A DNA stretch of 64,000 bases from HGM04593 sp964458275 (GTDB lineage Bacteria; Bacteroidota; Bacteroidia; Bacteroidales; Bacteroidaceae). Shown here piece by piece: positions 45,114 to 54,362 of the stretch. Below the pieces are notes generated by a model, which searched no databases, was not told the DNA's origin, and was given only the letters and a program-made list of their open reading frames with translations. The DNA is taken from assembly GCA_964458275.1 (NCBI GenBank), contig CAYWIE010000003.1:1-64000 (forward strand), written 5' to 3'. Position 1 is the first letter of the stretch; every line of letters starts with the position of its first letter. Made by a program: the position numbers and the translations under genes.

Positions 45114-45668
45114 ATGAGCAAAGTATATATGTTCCTCGCCGACGGCTTCGAGACAGTAGAAGCCCTCGCACCGGCCGACGTAATGCGTCGTGCAGGCATA
45201 AATGTAGTAACAGTCTCCATCATGGGACGCAAGGCAGTAACATCGGCTCATGGCATAAGCGTAGAGGCAGACGCCCTCTTCGGCGAGACAGACTATTCCG
45301 ACGGTGATGCACTTGTGCTCCCCGGCGGTTCATTGGGTACAGAGAACCTCTCGGCATGTGAGCCTCTTCGCGCGGAGCTTGCGCAGGCAAACAGCTCCGG
45401 CAGAATAGTAGCAGCCATCTGTGCGGCACCAATGGTCTTCGGGCGCATGGGAATCCTTGCAGGCCGCAGAGCCACCTGCTACCCCGGATGCGAAGCTGAA
45501 CTTGCCGGAGCAAGATACACTGCCGCAGCCGTAGAGCAGGATGTTAATATAATAACAGCATGCGGTCCCGCAGCATCCTTTGAATTCGGCTTTGCAATAG
45601 TAGAGAACCTTTGCGGGGCAGATGCAGTGGCAATCATACGCGAACAAATGCGCTTCAACGACCTATGA
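45114..45668 (+). CDS. DJ-1/PfpI family protein (YajL-like)
   Basis: The 184 residues of flavodoxin-like fold show LADGFETVEALAPADVMRRA at the N-terminus and the nucleophile elbow AAICAAP (Cys103), with the acidic residue near position 13-16 expected to lower its pKa. The family includes glyoxalases, deglycases and oxidative-stress chaperones, and the exact activity is disputed. It sits between the tonB-like gene and ispD, with its TGA overlapping the ispD ATG. Confidence 0.9.
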   Translation: MSKVYMFLADGFETVEALAPADVMRRAGINVVTVSIMGRKAVTSAHGISVEADALFGETDYSDGDALVLPGGSLGTENLSACEPLRAELAQANSSGRIVAAICAAPMVFGRMGILAGRRATCYPGCEAELAGARYTAAAVEQDVNIITACGPAASFEFGFAIVENLCGADAVAIIREQMRFNDL

Positions 45669-46363
45669 AAAGATATATTATAGTGGTGGCAGGCGGAAAA
45701 GGTCTCCGCATGGGAAGCAATGTTCCCAAACAGTTCATGTTGCTCAACGGCAAGCCGTTGGTGATGACAACGATAGAGAACCTTTGCGCGATGGATGTAA
45801 CCCTGCGCGTGGTATTGGTTCTGCCTAAAGACCAGATGCAGCTGTGGGAGGAGATGTGTGCAGAGTATTCATTCACAATTCCGGTGAAAGTGGTGGCAGG
45901 CGGCACAACGCGCTTCCACTCTGTGCAGAACGGTCTTGCAGCAATCGAAGAGCCTGAAGAGGCACTTGTGGGCGTACACGACGGAGTGCGTCCCTTTCTC
46001 GCCATGAAGGTGTATGATGAACTCTTCCGCGAAGCAGCCATAAACGGCGCAGTGATACCTGTAATCCCCGTACACGACAGCATGCGCCGCTTCATCGGCG
46101 GTCAAGGTGCAACCGAGTCGGTTCCGCGCGACAGATACCGGCTTGTGCAGACTCCTCAGGTCTTCAAACTCTCCATTTTGCGCAAGGCATACGAACAGCT
46201 CTACTTGGAGCAGTTCACCGACGATGCTTCGGTGGTGGAGGCAATGGGCGAATTTGTGCACATTGTCGAAGGCAACCGCGAAAATATAAAAATAACAACC
46301 CCGTTTGATTTTGTTCTTGCAAAGGCGATAGTCGAATGCTTGACCCAACAACCAGAGACATAA
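45665..46363 (+). CDS. ispD: 2-C-methyl-D-erythritol 4-phosphate cytidylyltransferase
   Basis: IspD joins CTP and MEP to form CDP-ME in the non-mevalonate isoprenoid pathway. The ATG 45665 overlaps the stop of the DJ-1 gene (ATGA) and gives 232 residues, the family length. Motifs: VVAGGKGLRMGSNVPKQF near the N-terminus, VHDGVRPF and TDDASVVEAMG. An earlier TTG in frame would extend into the DJ-1 gene and is rejected. It overlaps recG by 28 bases. Confidence 0.96.
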   Translation: MKRYIIVVAGGKGLRMGSNVPKQFMLLNGKPLVMTTIENLCAMDVTLRVVLVLPKDQMQLWEEMCAEYSFTIPVKVVAGGTTRFHSVQNGLAAIEEPEEALVGVHDGVRPFLAMKVYDELFREAAINGAVIPVIPVHDSMRRFIGGQGATESVPRDRYRLVQTPQVFKLSILRKAYEQLYLEQFTDDASVVEAMGEFVHIVEGNRENIKITTPFDFVLAKAIVECLTQQPET

Positions 46364-48435
46364 AATATCTTCCGGGAGTAGGCGAACAGCGTGCAAACCT
46401 CCTCAACAGAGAATTGAATATACATTCCCTGTACGACCTCCTGTACTATTTCCCATACAAATATGTCGACCGTAGCCGCATCTTCACTGTAAGTGAGATT
46501 GACGGCCGTATGCCGCATATACAGCTGTGTGGCGAAATACGCAGTTTCGAGGAGCTTGGCGAGGGGGTGTCGCGCAGGTATGTGGCACATTTCACCGATG
46601 GCACCGGCTTTGTCGACCTTGTGTGGTTCAAGGGAATAAAGTTCATAAAGTCGAAATACAAGATAGGTAAGAGGTATGTAGTCTTCGGCAAGCCCACAAT
46701 CTTCAACGGCAGGGCAAATATTGCCCACCCCGACATTGACGATGCAGAGACAGTGCAGCTCTTGGCAATGGGATTGCAGCCATTCTACAATACCACAGAG
46801 CGCATGAAACGCAGCGGGCTCAACTCGCAGGCAATGGCAAAGCTCACCTCTAATCTTTTCAGTCTGTTGCCCGAGGCGATGGATGAGACACTCAGCCCCT
46901 ACATATTGCAAAAGTACAAGCTGATGCCGTTGGGCGAGGCACTTCGCGTCATACACTTTCCTAAAAGCACAGCGGAACTGCAACGTGCAGAGTATCGCCT
47001 GAAGTTCGAAGAACTCTTCTACATACAATTGGATATACTCAGCTACTCCAAGGAACGGAAGCACAAATTCGCAGGCTACAGCTTCACAAAGGTGGGTGAG
47101 ATATTCAACCGTTTCTACAAGGAAAACCTGCCATTCGAACTTACGGGAGCCCAGAAACGCGTCGTGCGCGAAATAAGGCGCGATGTCAACCGCAACATAC
47201 AGATGAACCGTCTTGTGCAGGGCGATGTGGGTAGCGGAAAGACATTGGTGGCGCTGCTCGCCATGCTTTTAGCAATAGACAATGGCTATCAGGCGTGCAT
47301 GATGGCGCCGACAGAGATTCTTGCCGAACAGCATTTCTCCACCCTAAAGCGTATGCTTGCCGGCCTGCCGGTGCGTGTGGAACTGCTCACAGGCAGCACA
47401 AAGCAGAAGGAGCGCGGTCCGCTTTTGGCATCTCTCTTGTCGGGCGATACGGATATACTTGTCAGCACCCACGCGGTACTCGAAGATAATGTGAATTTTG
47501 CCCGTCTCGGCTTTGTGGTAATCGACGAACAGCACCGCTTCGGAGTGGTGCAGCGTGCCAAGATGTGGGCAAAGAGCCGCATCCCGCCCCATGTGCTTGT
47601 GATGACTGCAACCCCAATTCCGCGCACTCTTGCAATGACACTCTATGGCGACCTCGACGTCTCTGTTATCGACGAGCTGCCTCCCGGCCGCAAGCCAATA
47701 ACCACGCGCCACATCTACAGGAGCCGCATCGACGAGGTCTATTCGTTTATCGAGAAACAGCTGCGTGCAGGACGTCAGGCGTACGTCGTCTATCCGCTTA
47801 TAACAGAGAGCGAAAAGATAGACCTCAAGAACCTCGAAGAGGGCTATCTGCATTTGTGCAACCGTTTTTGCGACTACAAGATTGGCAAGCTGCACGGAAA
47901 GATGAAACCTAAGGAGAAGGATGCTGAGATGCAGCGCTTCTCATCGGGCGAGACACGTCTGCTGGTCTCTACAACTGTGATAGAGGTGGGCGTGGATGTT
48001 CCCAATTCCACAATAATGGTCATCGAAAATGCCGAGCGCTTCGGGCTGTCCCAGCTCCACCAGCTTCGTGGCAGGGTAGGGCGCGGTGCCGAGCAGTCGT
48101 ACTGTGTTCTTGTAACGGGCGAAAAGCTTTCCGACGTTACGCATAAGCGTATGGAGATAATGACCGGCAGTAACGACGGTTTCGAAATTGCAGAAGCTGA
48201 CCTGAAACTGCGCGGTCCCGGCGATATTGAGGGCACGCAGCAGAGCGGAATTGCTTTTGACCTCAAGATTGCCAATCTTGCACGCGACGAGCAGCTGTTG
48301 CAGTTTGTGCGCGATATTGCCCGTGCCATTGTCGACGACGATCCCGATTGCAACAAAGAGCACAATAAGGTGCTGTGGCGCCGTCTTGCCGAGATTAAAA
48401 AGCGCAACAACCGCTATTGGGGGGCAATTTCATAG
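46336..48435 (+). CDS. recG: ATP-dependent DNA helicase RecG
   Basis: RecG reverses stalled forks and processes branched DNA. The 699 residues comprise an N-terminal wedge/OB domain, then a superfamily 2 helicase core with Walker A GDVGSGKT at about residue 296, DEQHRFGV (Walker B/DExH), TATPIPRT and QLRGRVGRG. It overlaps ispD by 28 bases in a different frame and ends the forward run that starts at pdxJ. Confidence 0.97.
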   Translation: MLDPTTRDIKYLPGVGEQRANLLNRELNIHSLYDLLYYFPYKYVDRSRIFTVSEIDGRMPHIQLCGEIRSFEELGEGVSRRYVAHFTDGTGFVDLVWFKGIKFIKSKYKIGKRYVVFGKPTIFNGRANIAHPDIDDAETVQLLAMGLQPFYNTTERMKRSGLNSQAMAKLTSNLFSLLPEAMDETLSPYILQKYKLMPLGEALRVIHFPKSTAELQRAEYRLKFEELFYIQLDILSYSKERKHKFAGYSFTKVGEIFNRFYKENLPFELTGAQKRVVREIRRDVNRNIQMNRLVQGDVGSGKTLVALLAMLLAIDNGYQACMMAPTEILAEQHFSTLKRMLAGLPVRVELLTGSTKQKERGPLLASLLSGDTDILVSTHAVLEDNVNFARLGFVVIDEQHRFGVVQRAKMWAKSRIPPHVLVMTATPIPRTLAMTLYGDLDVSVIDELPPGRKPITTRHIYRSRIDEVYSFIEKQLRAGRQAYVVYPLITESEKIDLKNLEEGYLHLCNRFCDYKIGKLHGKMKPKEKDAEMQRFSSGETRLLVSTTVIEVGVDVPNSTIMVIENAERFGLSQLHQLRGRVGRGAEQSYCVLVTGEKLSDVTHKRMEIMTGSNDGFEIAEADLKLRGPGDIEGTQQSGIAFDLKIANLARDEQLLQFVRDIARAIVDDDPDCNKEHNKVLWRRLAEIKKRNNRYWGAIS

Positions 48436-48447
48436 CGCGATTTTAGG

Positions 48448-48478
48448 AAAGCGCACCTCGCTTTACAGAGTGCGCTTT
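48448..48478. terminator. Hairpin between convergent recG and GH140-like gene
   Basis: AAAGCGCAC at 48448-48456 pairs with GTGCGCTTT at 48470-48478, with T- and A-rich flanks on the two sides. Its position between converging genes fits a bidirectional terminator. Confidence 0.7.
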
Positions 48479-48487
48479 ATTACCTTC

Positions 48488-49900
48488 TCAATCCTTAAAG
48501 AATACTTTCCCCGGCTTAGGGTATCTTTTCTCAGCATCGTCAACCACCAATACCCAGTCGAGTGCTTCGCCGGCGGCTGGAGGTGTAAACTCCACTGCGT
48601 TGCCATTGTTGGCGAACCGTCCTATCTTTTTGGCTTTTCCTGTGCGTGGAGAATACCACCATGCAACAAGTTTTTCGCCCTTCAGCTTCTTGCAGTCTAT
48701 GGAGAAGACGCGTCCCAATGGAGCGTAGACCATAGCCCATGAACCATCCTTGTCCATTGTCGCCACGTAGCGGTAGCGCCCTGCTCCGGGAACAGATGAA
48801 TGCACCTCGTCGTCGACAATAAGTTCCGGTGCGGGTATGCGCGAGAAGTAGGGGCGCGATTCCATCAGACTGCGCAGATGCCGGGCTTGTCCGGCTGCAG
48901 GCTGGTCTATCGCCTTTTGCCAGCTCATGAGCGGGCAGTTGATGGGGCCTCGTCCTTTTTCCTTGTCGTACATCTGCCACACAGAGTGATGACCGTATGT
49001 GACGCCGGCAGAACCGCAGAATACGCTCCAATAGAGTGTGCGGCGCACATCCCACGCGCAGGAGTGCCCCTCGTTGTCGGGGTTGAACTCAAGCGGATGG
49101 TCCTCGTAGAGAGGTTCCAGCTCCATTATTGGCTTCGCTGGTGTACGGCTGAAATCGTCCAATATCTGCATGTTCGAGTTGTAACGCTGGTTGTGCCCGC
49201 TCTGACGGCCGTTGAAACTGAGCCACTCGTCTGTGTGGAACCATTTGGATGATGTCTGCCATCCAGTAGGATGGAATGTTATAAGATTCGTCTTGTCTAC
49301 ACTTCGTATTCCGCGTGCCATTGCCCGGATTATAACTTTTTTGTCTTCGTTGTCGGGATTGCGGTCGCCGCCGAGTATCCAGATTACGTTGTATGCGGAA
49401 TATCTCTCGGCTATCCAGCGGCCATATTTTTCGGCATTCTCGGCATTGAAGATAGGGTTGCCGTCGTTCCACCAGCGTCCCCACGTTGGCAGCATGCCCA
49501 CGTACATTCCCTTTTTGTTCGCATGACTGATAATGTAGTCGACGTGGTCCCAATAGTCGTTGCTGTCGCCCGCTTTGCAGTCGGGGCGCGCAGGGTCGCG
49601 GTCAATCAGAGGCTTGTGTCCGTAGGCATTTGCAACATCCACTCCGTCGAGTTCGGCAAGCGCTACTGCCTGAATCACGTTGAAACCCTTTTCCGCGCGG
49701 TTCTTTAGGTATTGCAGCGCCTCTTCGCGATTGAGACGGTGGAACAGTTCCCACGCTGTGTCGCCAAGATAGAAGAAGGGCTTGCCATCGGCTGTTTGCA
49801 GGTAGTGCCCGTTGGCAGATACTTGCAGGCGGGGAAGTTCCTGAGATGTTGCTGCTATGCAGAATGTGCATAGTGCAATAAGGATTATGGCTTTTTTCAT
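48488..49900 (-). CDS. Secreted DUF4038/GH140-like glycoside hydrolase
   Basis: The 470 residues comprise a signal peptide (about 1-20), a TIM-barrel domain of the DUF4038 type (FFYLGDTAWELFHRLNREEA, GMLPTWGRWW, WILGGDRNP, ITFHPTGW) and a C-terminal beta domain (about 375-460) of the kind often called putative collagen-binding. GH140 members are apiosidases acting on rhamnogalacturonan II, but other specificities occur and none can be assigned here. It is an isolated carbohydrate gene without a SusCD pair nearby. Confidence 0.87.
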   Translation of the reverse strand: MKKAIILIALCTFCIAATSQELPRLQVSANGHYLQTADGKPFFYLGDTAWELFHRLNREEALQYLKNRAEKGFNVIQAVALAELDGVDVANAYGHKPLIDRDPARPDCKAGDSNDYWDHVDYIISHANKKGMYVGMLPTWGRWWNDGNPIFNAENAEKYGRWIAERYSAYNVIWILGGDRNPDNEDKKVIIRAMARGIRSVDKTNLITFHPTGWQTSSKWFHTDEWLSFNGRQSGHNQRYNSNMQILDDFSRTPAKPIMELEPLYEDHPLEFNPDNEGHSCAWDVRRTLYWSVFCGSAGVTYGHHSVWQMYDKEKGRGPINCPLMSWQKAIDQPAAGQARHLRSLMESRPYFSRIPAPELIVDDEVHSSVPGAGRYRYVATMDKDGSWAMVYAPLGRVFSIDCKKLKGEKLVAWWYSPRTGKAKKIGRFANNGNAVEFTPPAAGEALDWVLVVDDAEKRYPKPGKVFFKD

Positions 49901-49938
49901 ATCGGGCTGTTTTGTCCTGTTGTGTACTTCTTATAAAA

Positions 49939-49972
49939 GAAGAGCCTGCTCCAAAACTGAAGCAGGCTCTTC
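49939..49972 (-). terminator. Terminator after the LysM-M23 gene
   Basis: Bases 49939-49950 pair with 49961-49972 (12 bp, loop of 10). Read on the reverse strand the stem is followed by TCTTTTATAAG, a usable U-run. It ends the M23 transcript before the GH140-like gene. Confidence 0.8.
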
Positions 49973-49999
49973 ATATGCATAATTGGAACTTTATCTTGA

Positions 50000-50881
50000 T
50001 TAGTTATAGCGAATGGTTTGTCCAATTCTGAGTGTTGTACGTGAGTTCACTTTATTGAGCTTGTACAATGTCTTTAAGGGTACTCCATGTTTCTTTGCTA
50101 TTTTTGAGAGTGTCTCTCCGCGACGCACTTTGTGATATTTGGGCTCGTCCGACTCAACGGTTACTTTTCCTGTCTTTGAATCCACCTTGCGGCGAACAGC
50201 CTTCTTGTAGTCGTAGAAGTCGCCGGTTACGTCCTGATTCACAAAATCGAACATCAGTGCAGGGTCTATAGCCTTGCCCAAGAAGAGTGTCTCGAAGTGG
50301 AGGTGCGAACCTGTTGAACGGCCTGTGTTTCCGCCAAGTCCGATGGGGTCGCCGGCTTTTACGTACTGGTTTTCTGTAACAAGCCATTTTGACAAGTGGC
50401 CGTATACTGTTTCGAGTCCGTTCTCGTGGCGTATTACCACATATTTGCCATAACCCTTGCGGCGTCCCTGATTCTTTACAATGCGTACTTTGCCATCGAA
50501 TGCCGAACGGATGGTGTCGCCTATCTGCACCTTAAGGTCGAGACCGTGGTGTACGCGACGGCGGCGGGGACGGTAGCCGTATATGTCGGTTATCTTTGTA
50601 TTTGTGGTGGGCATTGCGAAGCCTGTAAGGTCTATGCGGAACGAGTCGGGGCGCTCAACCTCGAAGTGTACGCGTTCGTTGCTCCATTCGGGGTAGAGTT
50701 CCTGAGAGGGGAAGAGGTGTGCTTCGTTGAGCAACATTCTTCTCAAAGAGATAGAATCGACAAGGCTCATCTGTTTGTCCAGAGGAGCTTGTTCTACCAA
50801 CAGGTCTTGTGCCGATGCGGTTGTTGCGAACAATCCTAACACGGCAAATAGCATGGCTTTTATTTTCTTTGTTGTTTCCAA
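50000..50881 (-). CDS. M23 peptidoglycan endopeptidase with LysM domain
   Basis: The 293 residues comprise a signal peptide (about 1-24), an M23/LytM domain with intact zinc ligands (His112 and Asp115 in VHHGLDLKV, and HLH at 193-195, with the supporting His162) and a C-terminal LysM domain (about 247-293, KVRRGETLSKIAKKHGV). It would cleave cross-links in the cell wall, unlike the EnvC-like protein at 18.3 kb, which lacks these residues. It lies 12 bases after ndk and is probably co-transcribed with it. Confidence 0.93.
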   Translation of the reverse strand: METTKKIKAMLFAVLGLFATTASAQDLLVEQAPLDKQMSLVDSISLRRMLLNEAHLFPSQELYPEWSNERVHFEVERPDSFRIDLTGFAMPTTNTKITDIYGYRPRRRRVHHGLDLKVQIGDTIRSAFDGKVRIVKNQGRRKGYGKYVVIRHENGLETVYGHLSKWLVTENQYVKAGDPIGLGGNTGRSTGSHLHFETLFLGKAIDPALMFDFVNQDVTGDFYDYKKAVRRKVDSKTGKVTVESDEPKYHKVRRGETLSKIAKKHGVPLKTLYKLNKVNSRTTLRIGQTIRYN

Positions 50882-50893
50882 TGGTCTGCGTGT

Positions 50894-51364
50894 TTACATT
50901 TTTGACTTTTCGCCGCGTCCGTATTCGAAGGCGGTTACTGCCGATTCGTAATTGAAAATTTCGTTTTCTTTGAAAAAACGGTCTATTTCGATAAGTGCGT
51001 TTTCCACAGAATCCGACGCATGTATCACATTCTGTTCGCCGCTCATCGAGAAGTCGCCGCGGATGGTTCCAGGCAGTGCTTTGCGTGCATTTGTTGCTCC
51101 TACCATCAGCCGTACTGTCTCTACGGCGTCCATACCTTCGATGCAGAGGGCAACGACGGGTGTAACCATCATGGACTCCTTGAGGTCTGTGAAGAAAGAG
51201 CGCTCGCTCAGGTGTGCATAGTGCTCGCTAAGTATAGCATCGTCGAGCTGCATCATCTTAAGACCGGTAATGTGCAGGCCTTTGCGTTCGAAACGGGCAA
51301 TTATCTCACCGATAAAACCGCGTTGTACAGCGTTGGGTTTTATTAGGACAAGGCTTTTTTCCAT
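50894..51364 (-). CDS. ndk: Nucleoside diphosphate kinase
   Basis: Ndk balances nucleoside triphosphate pools. The 156 residues contain the phosphohistidine motif NVIHASDS with His115, the N-terminal LIKPNAVQRG and the variable acidic region before the C-terminus. A segment around DAVETVRLMVGATNARKALPG is canonical. It is transcribed leftward ahead of the LysM-M23 gene. Confidence 0.97.
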   Translation of the reverse strand: MEKSLVLIKPNAVQRGFIGEIIARFERKGLHITGLKMMQLDDAILSEHYAHLSERSFFTDLKESMMVTPVVALCIEGMDAVETVRLMVGATNARKALPGTIRGDFSMSGEQNVIHASDSVENALIEIDRFFKENEIFNYESAVTAFEYGRGEKSKM

Positions 51365-51876
51365 GTTAGGATGTGATTTTTTTGCGTCAATCTGGTGTGA
51401 AAATATACGTTTAGCGCATATTATCGTATAATCTTCGCAAAGATAAGGAATTTTATTTGATTTCGCTTATATAAACGTTTTATTTTCTTTGATTATTATG
51501 CTTTTAAACTCTTTTAAGTTTTGTTAAGCTGTGGATTAATCAATCGGGCAGAGACTGCATTCTGCGTTCTCTGCCCGATAAATTGATTCTGAATTTGCTG
51601 TATAGAATATAGGACTTATATAAGTCCCGTTGTTTCATTGAGTGGTGTATTGATGCGCATTAAGCTTTTAGGCAGACGGCGTCAATGACTTTTGGAGCTG
51701 CGGCTGCCGTTAAGAAAGCGCCCATGCGCAGAGCTTTTTGGTTCTTTTTGTCGGCACAAAAAGAACGTAAACTTTGTTTAAATCGAAATAATAAAAACTG
51801 CCATTAGATGATAGGTTAATTGCCGAAAAACAAAGTACAAATAAAACTTTTACCGGACACCGATTAATTTGAACTT
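51365..51876. other. 512-base non-coding region between ndk and lysA
   Basis: No convincing gene is present. It holds the ndk -7 box (51437-51445), a hairpin 51543-51554/51568-51579, a 16-base perfect palindrome (51612-51627), a GCGC-CCAT-GCGC hairpin (51718-51729) and an 11-bp hairpin 51741-51751/51756-51766 of the type seen repeatedly in Bacteroidales intergenic DNA. A small RNA is possible but not shown. Confidence 0.6.
51437..51445 (-). promoter_or_regulatory. -7 promoter box for ndk
   Basis: Read on the reverse strand, TATCTTTGC is a perfect TAnnTTTGC box. It implies a leader of about 65 bases before the ndk ATG. No clear -33 TTTG is seen. Confidence 0.6.
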
Positions 51877-53031
51877 CTAAAGTTCTGTCGACATGTATGC
51901 TTTGGGGAGTTCCCGGCAGTTGTAGCCGAATGCCATTGCTTCGCCATATGCTCCTGCCGAACGTATGGCAAGAATGTCGCCACGTCTTGTTGCCGGCAGT
52001 TCTCTCTCTTTGGCAAAAACGTCTGACGATTCGCAAATGGGACCTACAATGTCATAGCTTTCCTTGTCGGCTGTGGAGGTCAGGTTGTCAATCTCGTGAT
52101 ATGCCTGATAGAGAGCGGGGCGCACAAGGTCGTTCATGCCTGCGTCCACTATCACGAATTTTTTGCAAGTGCCTTGCTTTATGTACGTTACGCGAGTGAT
52201 AAGGGTGCCGCACTGTGCTACGATGCTTCGTCCCAGTTCGAAGTGTATCTGTTGTCCCGGACGCCGTTTGAGATTGTCGGCATAGGTGGCAAAGTATGTT
52301 GCAAAGTCGGGGACGCAGTTTGTGTCGGGCTCGTTGTAGTCGATGCCCAGACCGCCTCCTACGTTCAGGTGGGGGAGGGTGATGCCGCGTTCTTCGAGTC
52401 TGTCCTGAATCTCGTTGATGCGTCCGCACAGTGTGGCGAAGTCCTGCATCTCCAGAATCTGTGAGCCTATGTGAAAGTGCAACCCTATGAGGGTTATGCT
52501 TTTCATCTGCTCTATCGCTTTTATTGTCTCATCCAAAAGCTCATAGTTGATGCCGAACTTGTTTTCGGCGAGCCCGGTGGTGATGTTCGCATGTGTGTGC
52601 GCTCCCACGCCGGGGTTTACTCTTATTGCGATGTTGGTGCTTTTGCCCTTTTGCGTTGCAAGTTCATTGATAAGTTCTGCTTCTGGCAGAGATTCGACGT
52701 TGAAGCAGAATATGCCTGCGTCGAGCGATGCCGAGATCTCTTTTTCGGTCTTTCCTACACCCGCGAATACCACCTTCGAAGCAGGTATACCGGCTGCAAG
52801 GGCAGCTTTGACCTCTCCGCCGCTGACACAGTCGGCACCCATGCCTGCTGTGTTTATGACTTGAAGCAGGCGGGGGTTGAAGTTGGCTTTGATGGCATAG
52901 TGTATGTGGAATCCGTCGTACTTTGCTGCCTCTTCCTGTGCAACGCGGAGCGTCTTTTCGAGAAGTTCCGTGTCGTAGTAGTAGAACGGGGTATCTATCT
53001 CCTTGAACTTTTCTATGGGGAAATTGCTCAT
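51877..53031 (-). CDS. lysA: Diaminopimelate decarboxylase
   Basis: LysA converts meso-diaminopimelate to L-lysine, the last step of lysine synthesis. This is a fold-type III PLP enzyme of 384 residues with the PLP lysine at 48 (HIHYAIKANFNP), HFHIGSQI and the glycine-rich LNVGGGLGIDY. The C-terminal domain carries the CESSDVFA segment. It follows lysC by nine bases. Confidence 0.96.
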   Translation of the reverse strand: MSNFPIEKFKEIDTPFYYYDTELLEKTLRVAQEEAAKYDGFHIHYAIKANFNPRLLQVINTAGMGADCVSGGEVKAALAAGIPASKVVFAGVGKTEKEISASLDAGIFCFNVESLPEAELINELATQKGKSTNIAIRVNPGVGAHTHANITTGLAENKFGINYELLDETIKAIEQMKSITLIGLHFHIGSQILEMQDFATLCGRINEIQDRLEERGITLPHLNVGGGLGIDYNEPDTNCVPDFATYFATYADNLKRRPGQQIHFELGRSIVAQCGTLITRVTYIKQGTCKKFVIVDAGMNDLVRPALYQAYHEIDNLTSTADKESYDIVGPICESSDVFAKERELPATRRGDILAIRSAGAYGEAMAFGYNCRELPKAYMSTEL

Positions 53032-53040
53032 AGCTCTCTG

Positions 53041-54357
53041 TTAGTTGAAAATGTGTGCGCTGAGTGCTCTCAAGGCTTTCTCCTTGTCCTCCATGCGGAT
53101 AAGGAACGAGATGTTGTAGTTGCTGCCGCCGTATGATACCATGCGTACGGGAATCTCTTTCATTGCCTCCATTGCGCGTGATTCGAATCCAGTGTTCTCC
53201 CATGTGAGGTCGCCTACCACGCAGATGATGCACATGTTTTTGTCGACTGTAACGGTGCCGTATTTTTGCAGTTCGCCTGTAATCTCTTCGAGACGGTTGG
53301 TGTTATCGATAGACATTGATACTCCTACTTCGGATGTACAGATCATATCTATTGATGTGCGGTAGCTCTCGAAAATTTCGAATACCTTGCGCATGAATCC
53401 GTATGCAAGGAGCATGCGTCCCGATTTTATCTTGATGGCTGTGATGTTGTCTTTTGCGGCAATTGCCTTGATGGTTCCCGGCTCGGTGAGGTTGTTGTCG
53501 ATGAGTGTACCCTCAGCCTTGGGGTCCATTGTGTTGAGAAGACGTACGGGTACGCCTGCGAGTTTCGCAGGGAGTATGCAGGTGGGGTGAAGGATTTTTG
53601 CACCGAAGTATGCCAACTCTGCCGACTCGTCGAAGTGAAGATGTCGCACGGGACGTGTGCCGTCTACTATGCGGGGGTCGTTGTTGTGCATGCCGTCAAT
53701 GTCTGTCCATATCTGTATTTCCTCTGCCTGAAGGGCTGCGCCTATGAGGGTGGCTGTGTAGTCGCTGCCGCCGCGTTGCAGGTTGGCGATGCGGTTCTCG
53801 TTGCTCATGCAGATGAAGCCTTGAGCGATGTATATCTTGCCGTCTGTGCGGCTCTCTATCATGGGTGTGAGGTTTTCGATAAGATATTCCATGTCGGGCT
53901 CCTCGTTGGCTTTCAGACGCATGAACTCCAACGAGTTGAGCAGCTTGACGTTGATGCCCTGCTCCTCCATGTAGAGGGCTACCATGTTGGTCGACATCAT
54001 CTCGCCCTGTGCGATAATCTCTTTTTCGTTGTCCGAGGTCAGGGGCTGTGAAGCGAGTGTGCGCAGATGGTTGAATATTTCTGCTATTTTCTTGTTTGCT
54101 TTCTCCGCGAATGATTCGCTTGTATAGAGGTCTTTTATAGTCTGCTTGTATTTGCTCTGGAGATTGGTTATGTGCTCAATGGCTCCTGTGGGGTTGCCGT
54201 TGCGCAGATAATTGGTGAACTCTATGAGCGAGTTGGTTGTTCCCGACATTGCCGATAGTACCACGACTTTTGTCTCGCCGTCGGCTATGAGGTTTACTAC
54301 GCCCTGCATGCGGGTTGCGGAACCGACTGAGGTTCCTCCGAATTTCATTACTTTCAT
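53041..54357 (-). CDS. lysC: Aspartate kinase
   Basis: This monofunctional aspartokinase makes aspartyl phosphate at the start of the lysine, threonine and methionine pathways. The 438 residues comprise the catalytic domain with KFGGTSVGSATRM at the N-terminus and two ACT-type regulatory segments in the C-terminal third (about 300-438), which usually bind lysine or threonine. It lies between the FtsE-like gene (five bases) and lysA (nine bases), a small amino-acid operon with an unexpected first gene. Confidence 0.95.
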   Translation of the reverse strand: MKVMKFGGTSVGSATRMQGVVNLIADGETKVVVLSAMSGTTNSLIEFTNYLRNGNPTGAIEHITNLQSKYKQTIKDLYTSESFAEKANKKIAEIFNHLRTLASQPLTSDNEKEIIAQGEMMSTNMVALYMEEQGINVKLLNSLEFMRLKANEEPDMEYLIENLTPMIESRTDGKIYIAQGFICMSNENRIANLQRGGSDYTATLIGAALQAEEIQIWTDIDGMHNNDPRIVDGTRPVRHLHFDESAELAYFGAKILHPTCILPAKLAGVPVRLLNTMDPKAEGTLIDNNLTEPGTIKAIAAKDNITAIKIKSGRMLLAYGFMRKVFEIFESYRTSIDMICTSEVGVSMSIDNTNRLEEITGELQKYGTVTVDKNMCIICVVGDLTWENTGFESRAMEAMKEIPVRMVSYGGSNYNISFLIRMEDKEKALRALSAHIFN

Positions 54358-54362
54358 CTTCT

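Noticed and set aside
46201..47064. 287-codon reverse open frame over ispD and recG
   Set aside because: It is antisense to two conserved genes, has no family match and no promoter.
51710..52036. 108-codon reverse frame downstream of and overlapping lysA
   Set aside because: It overlaps lysA in another frame and the rest lies in palindrome-rich non-coding DNA.
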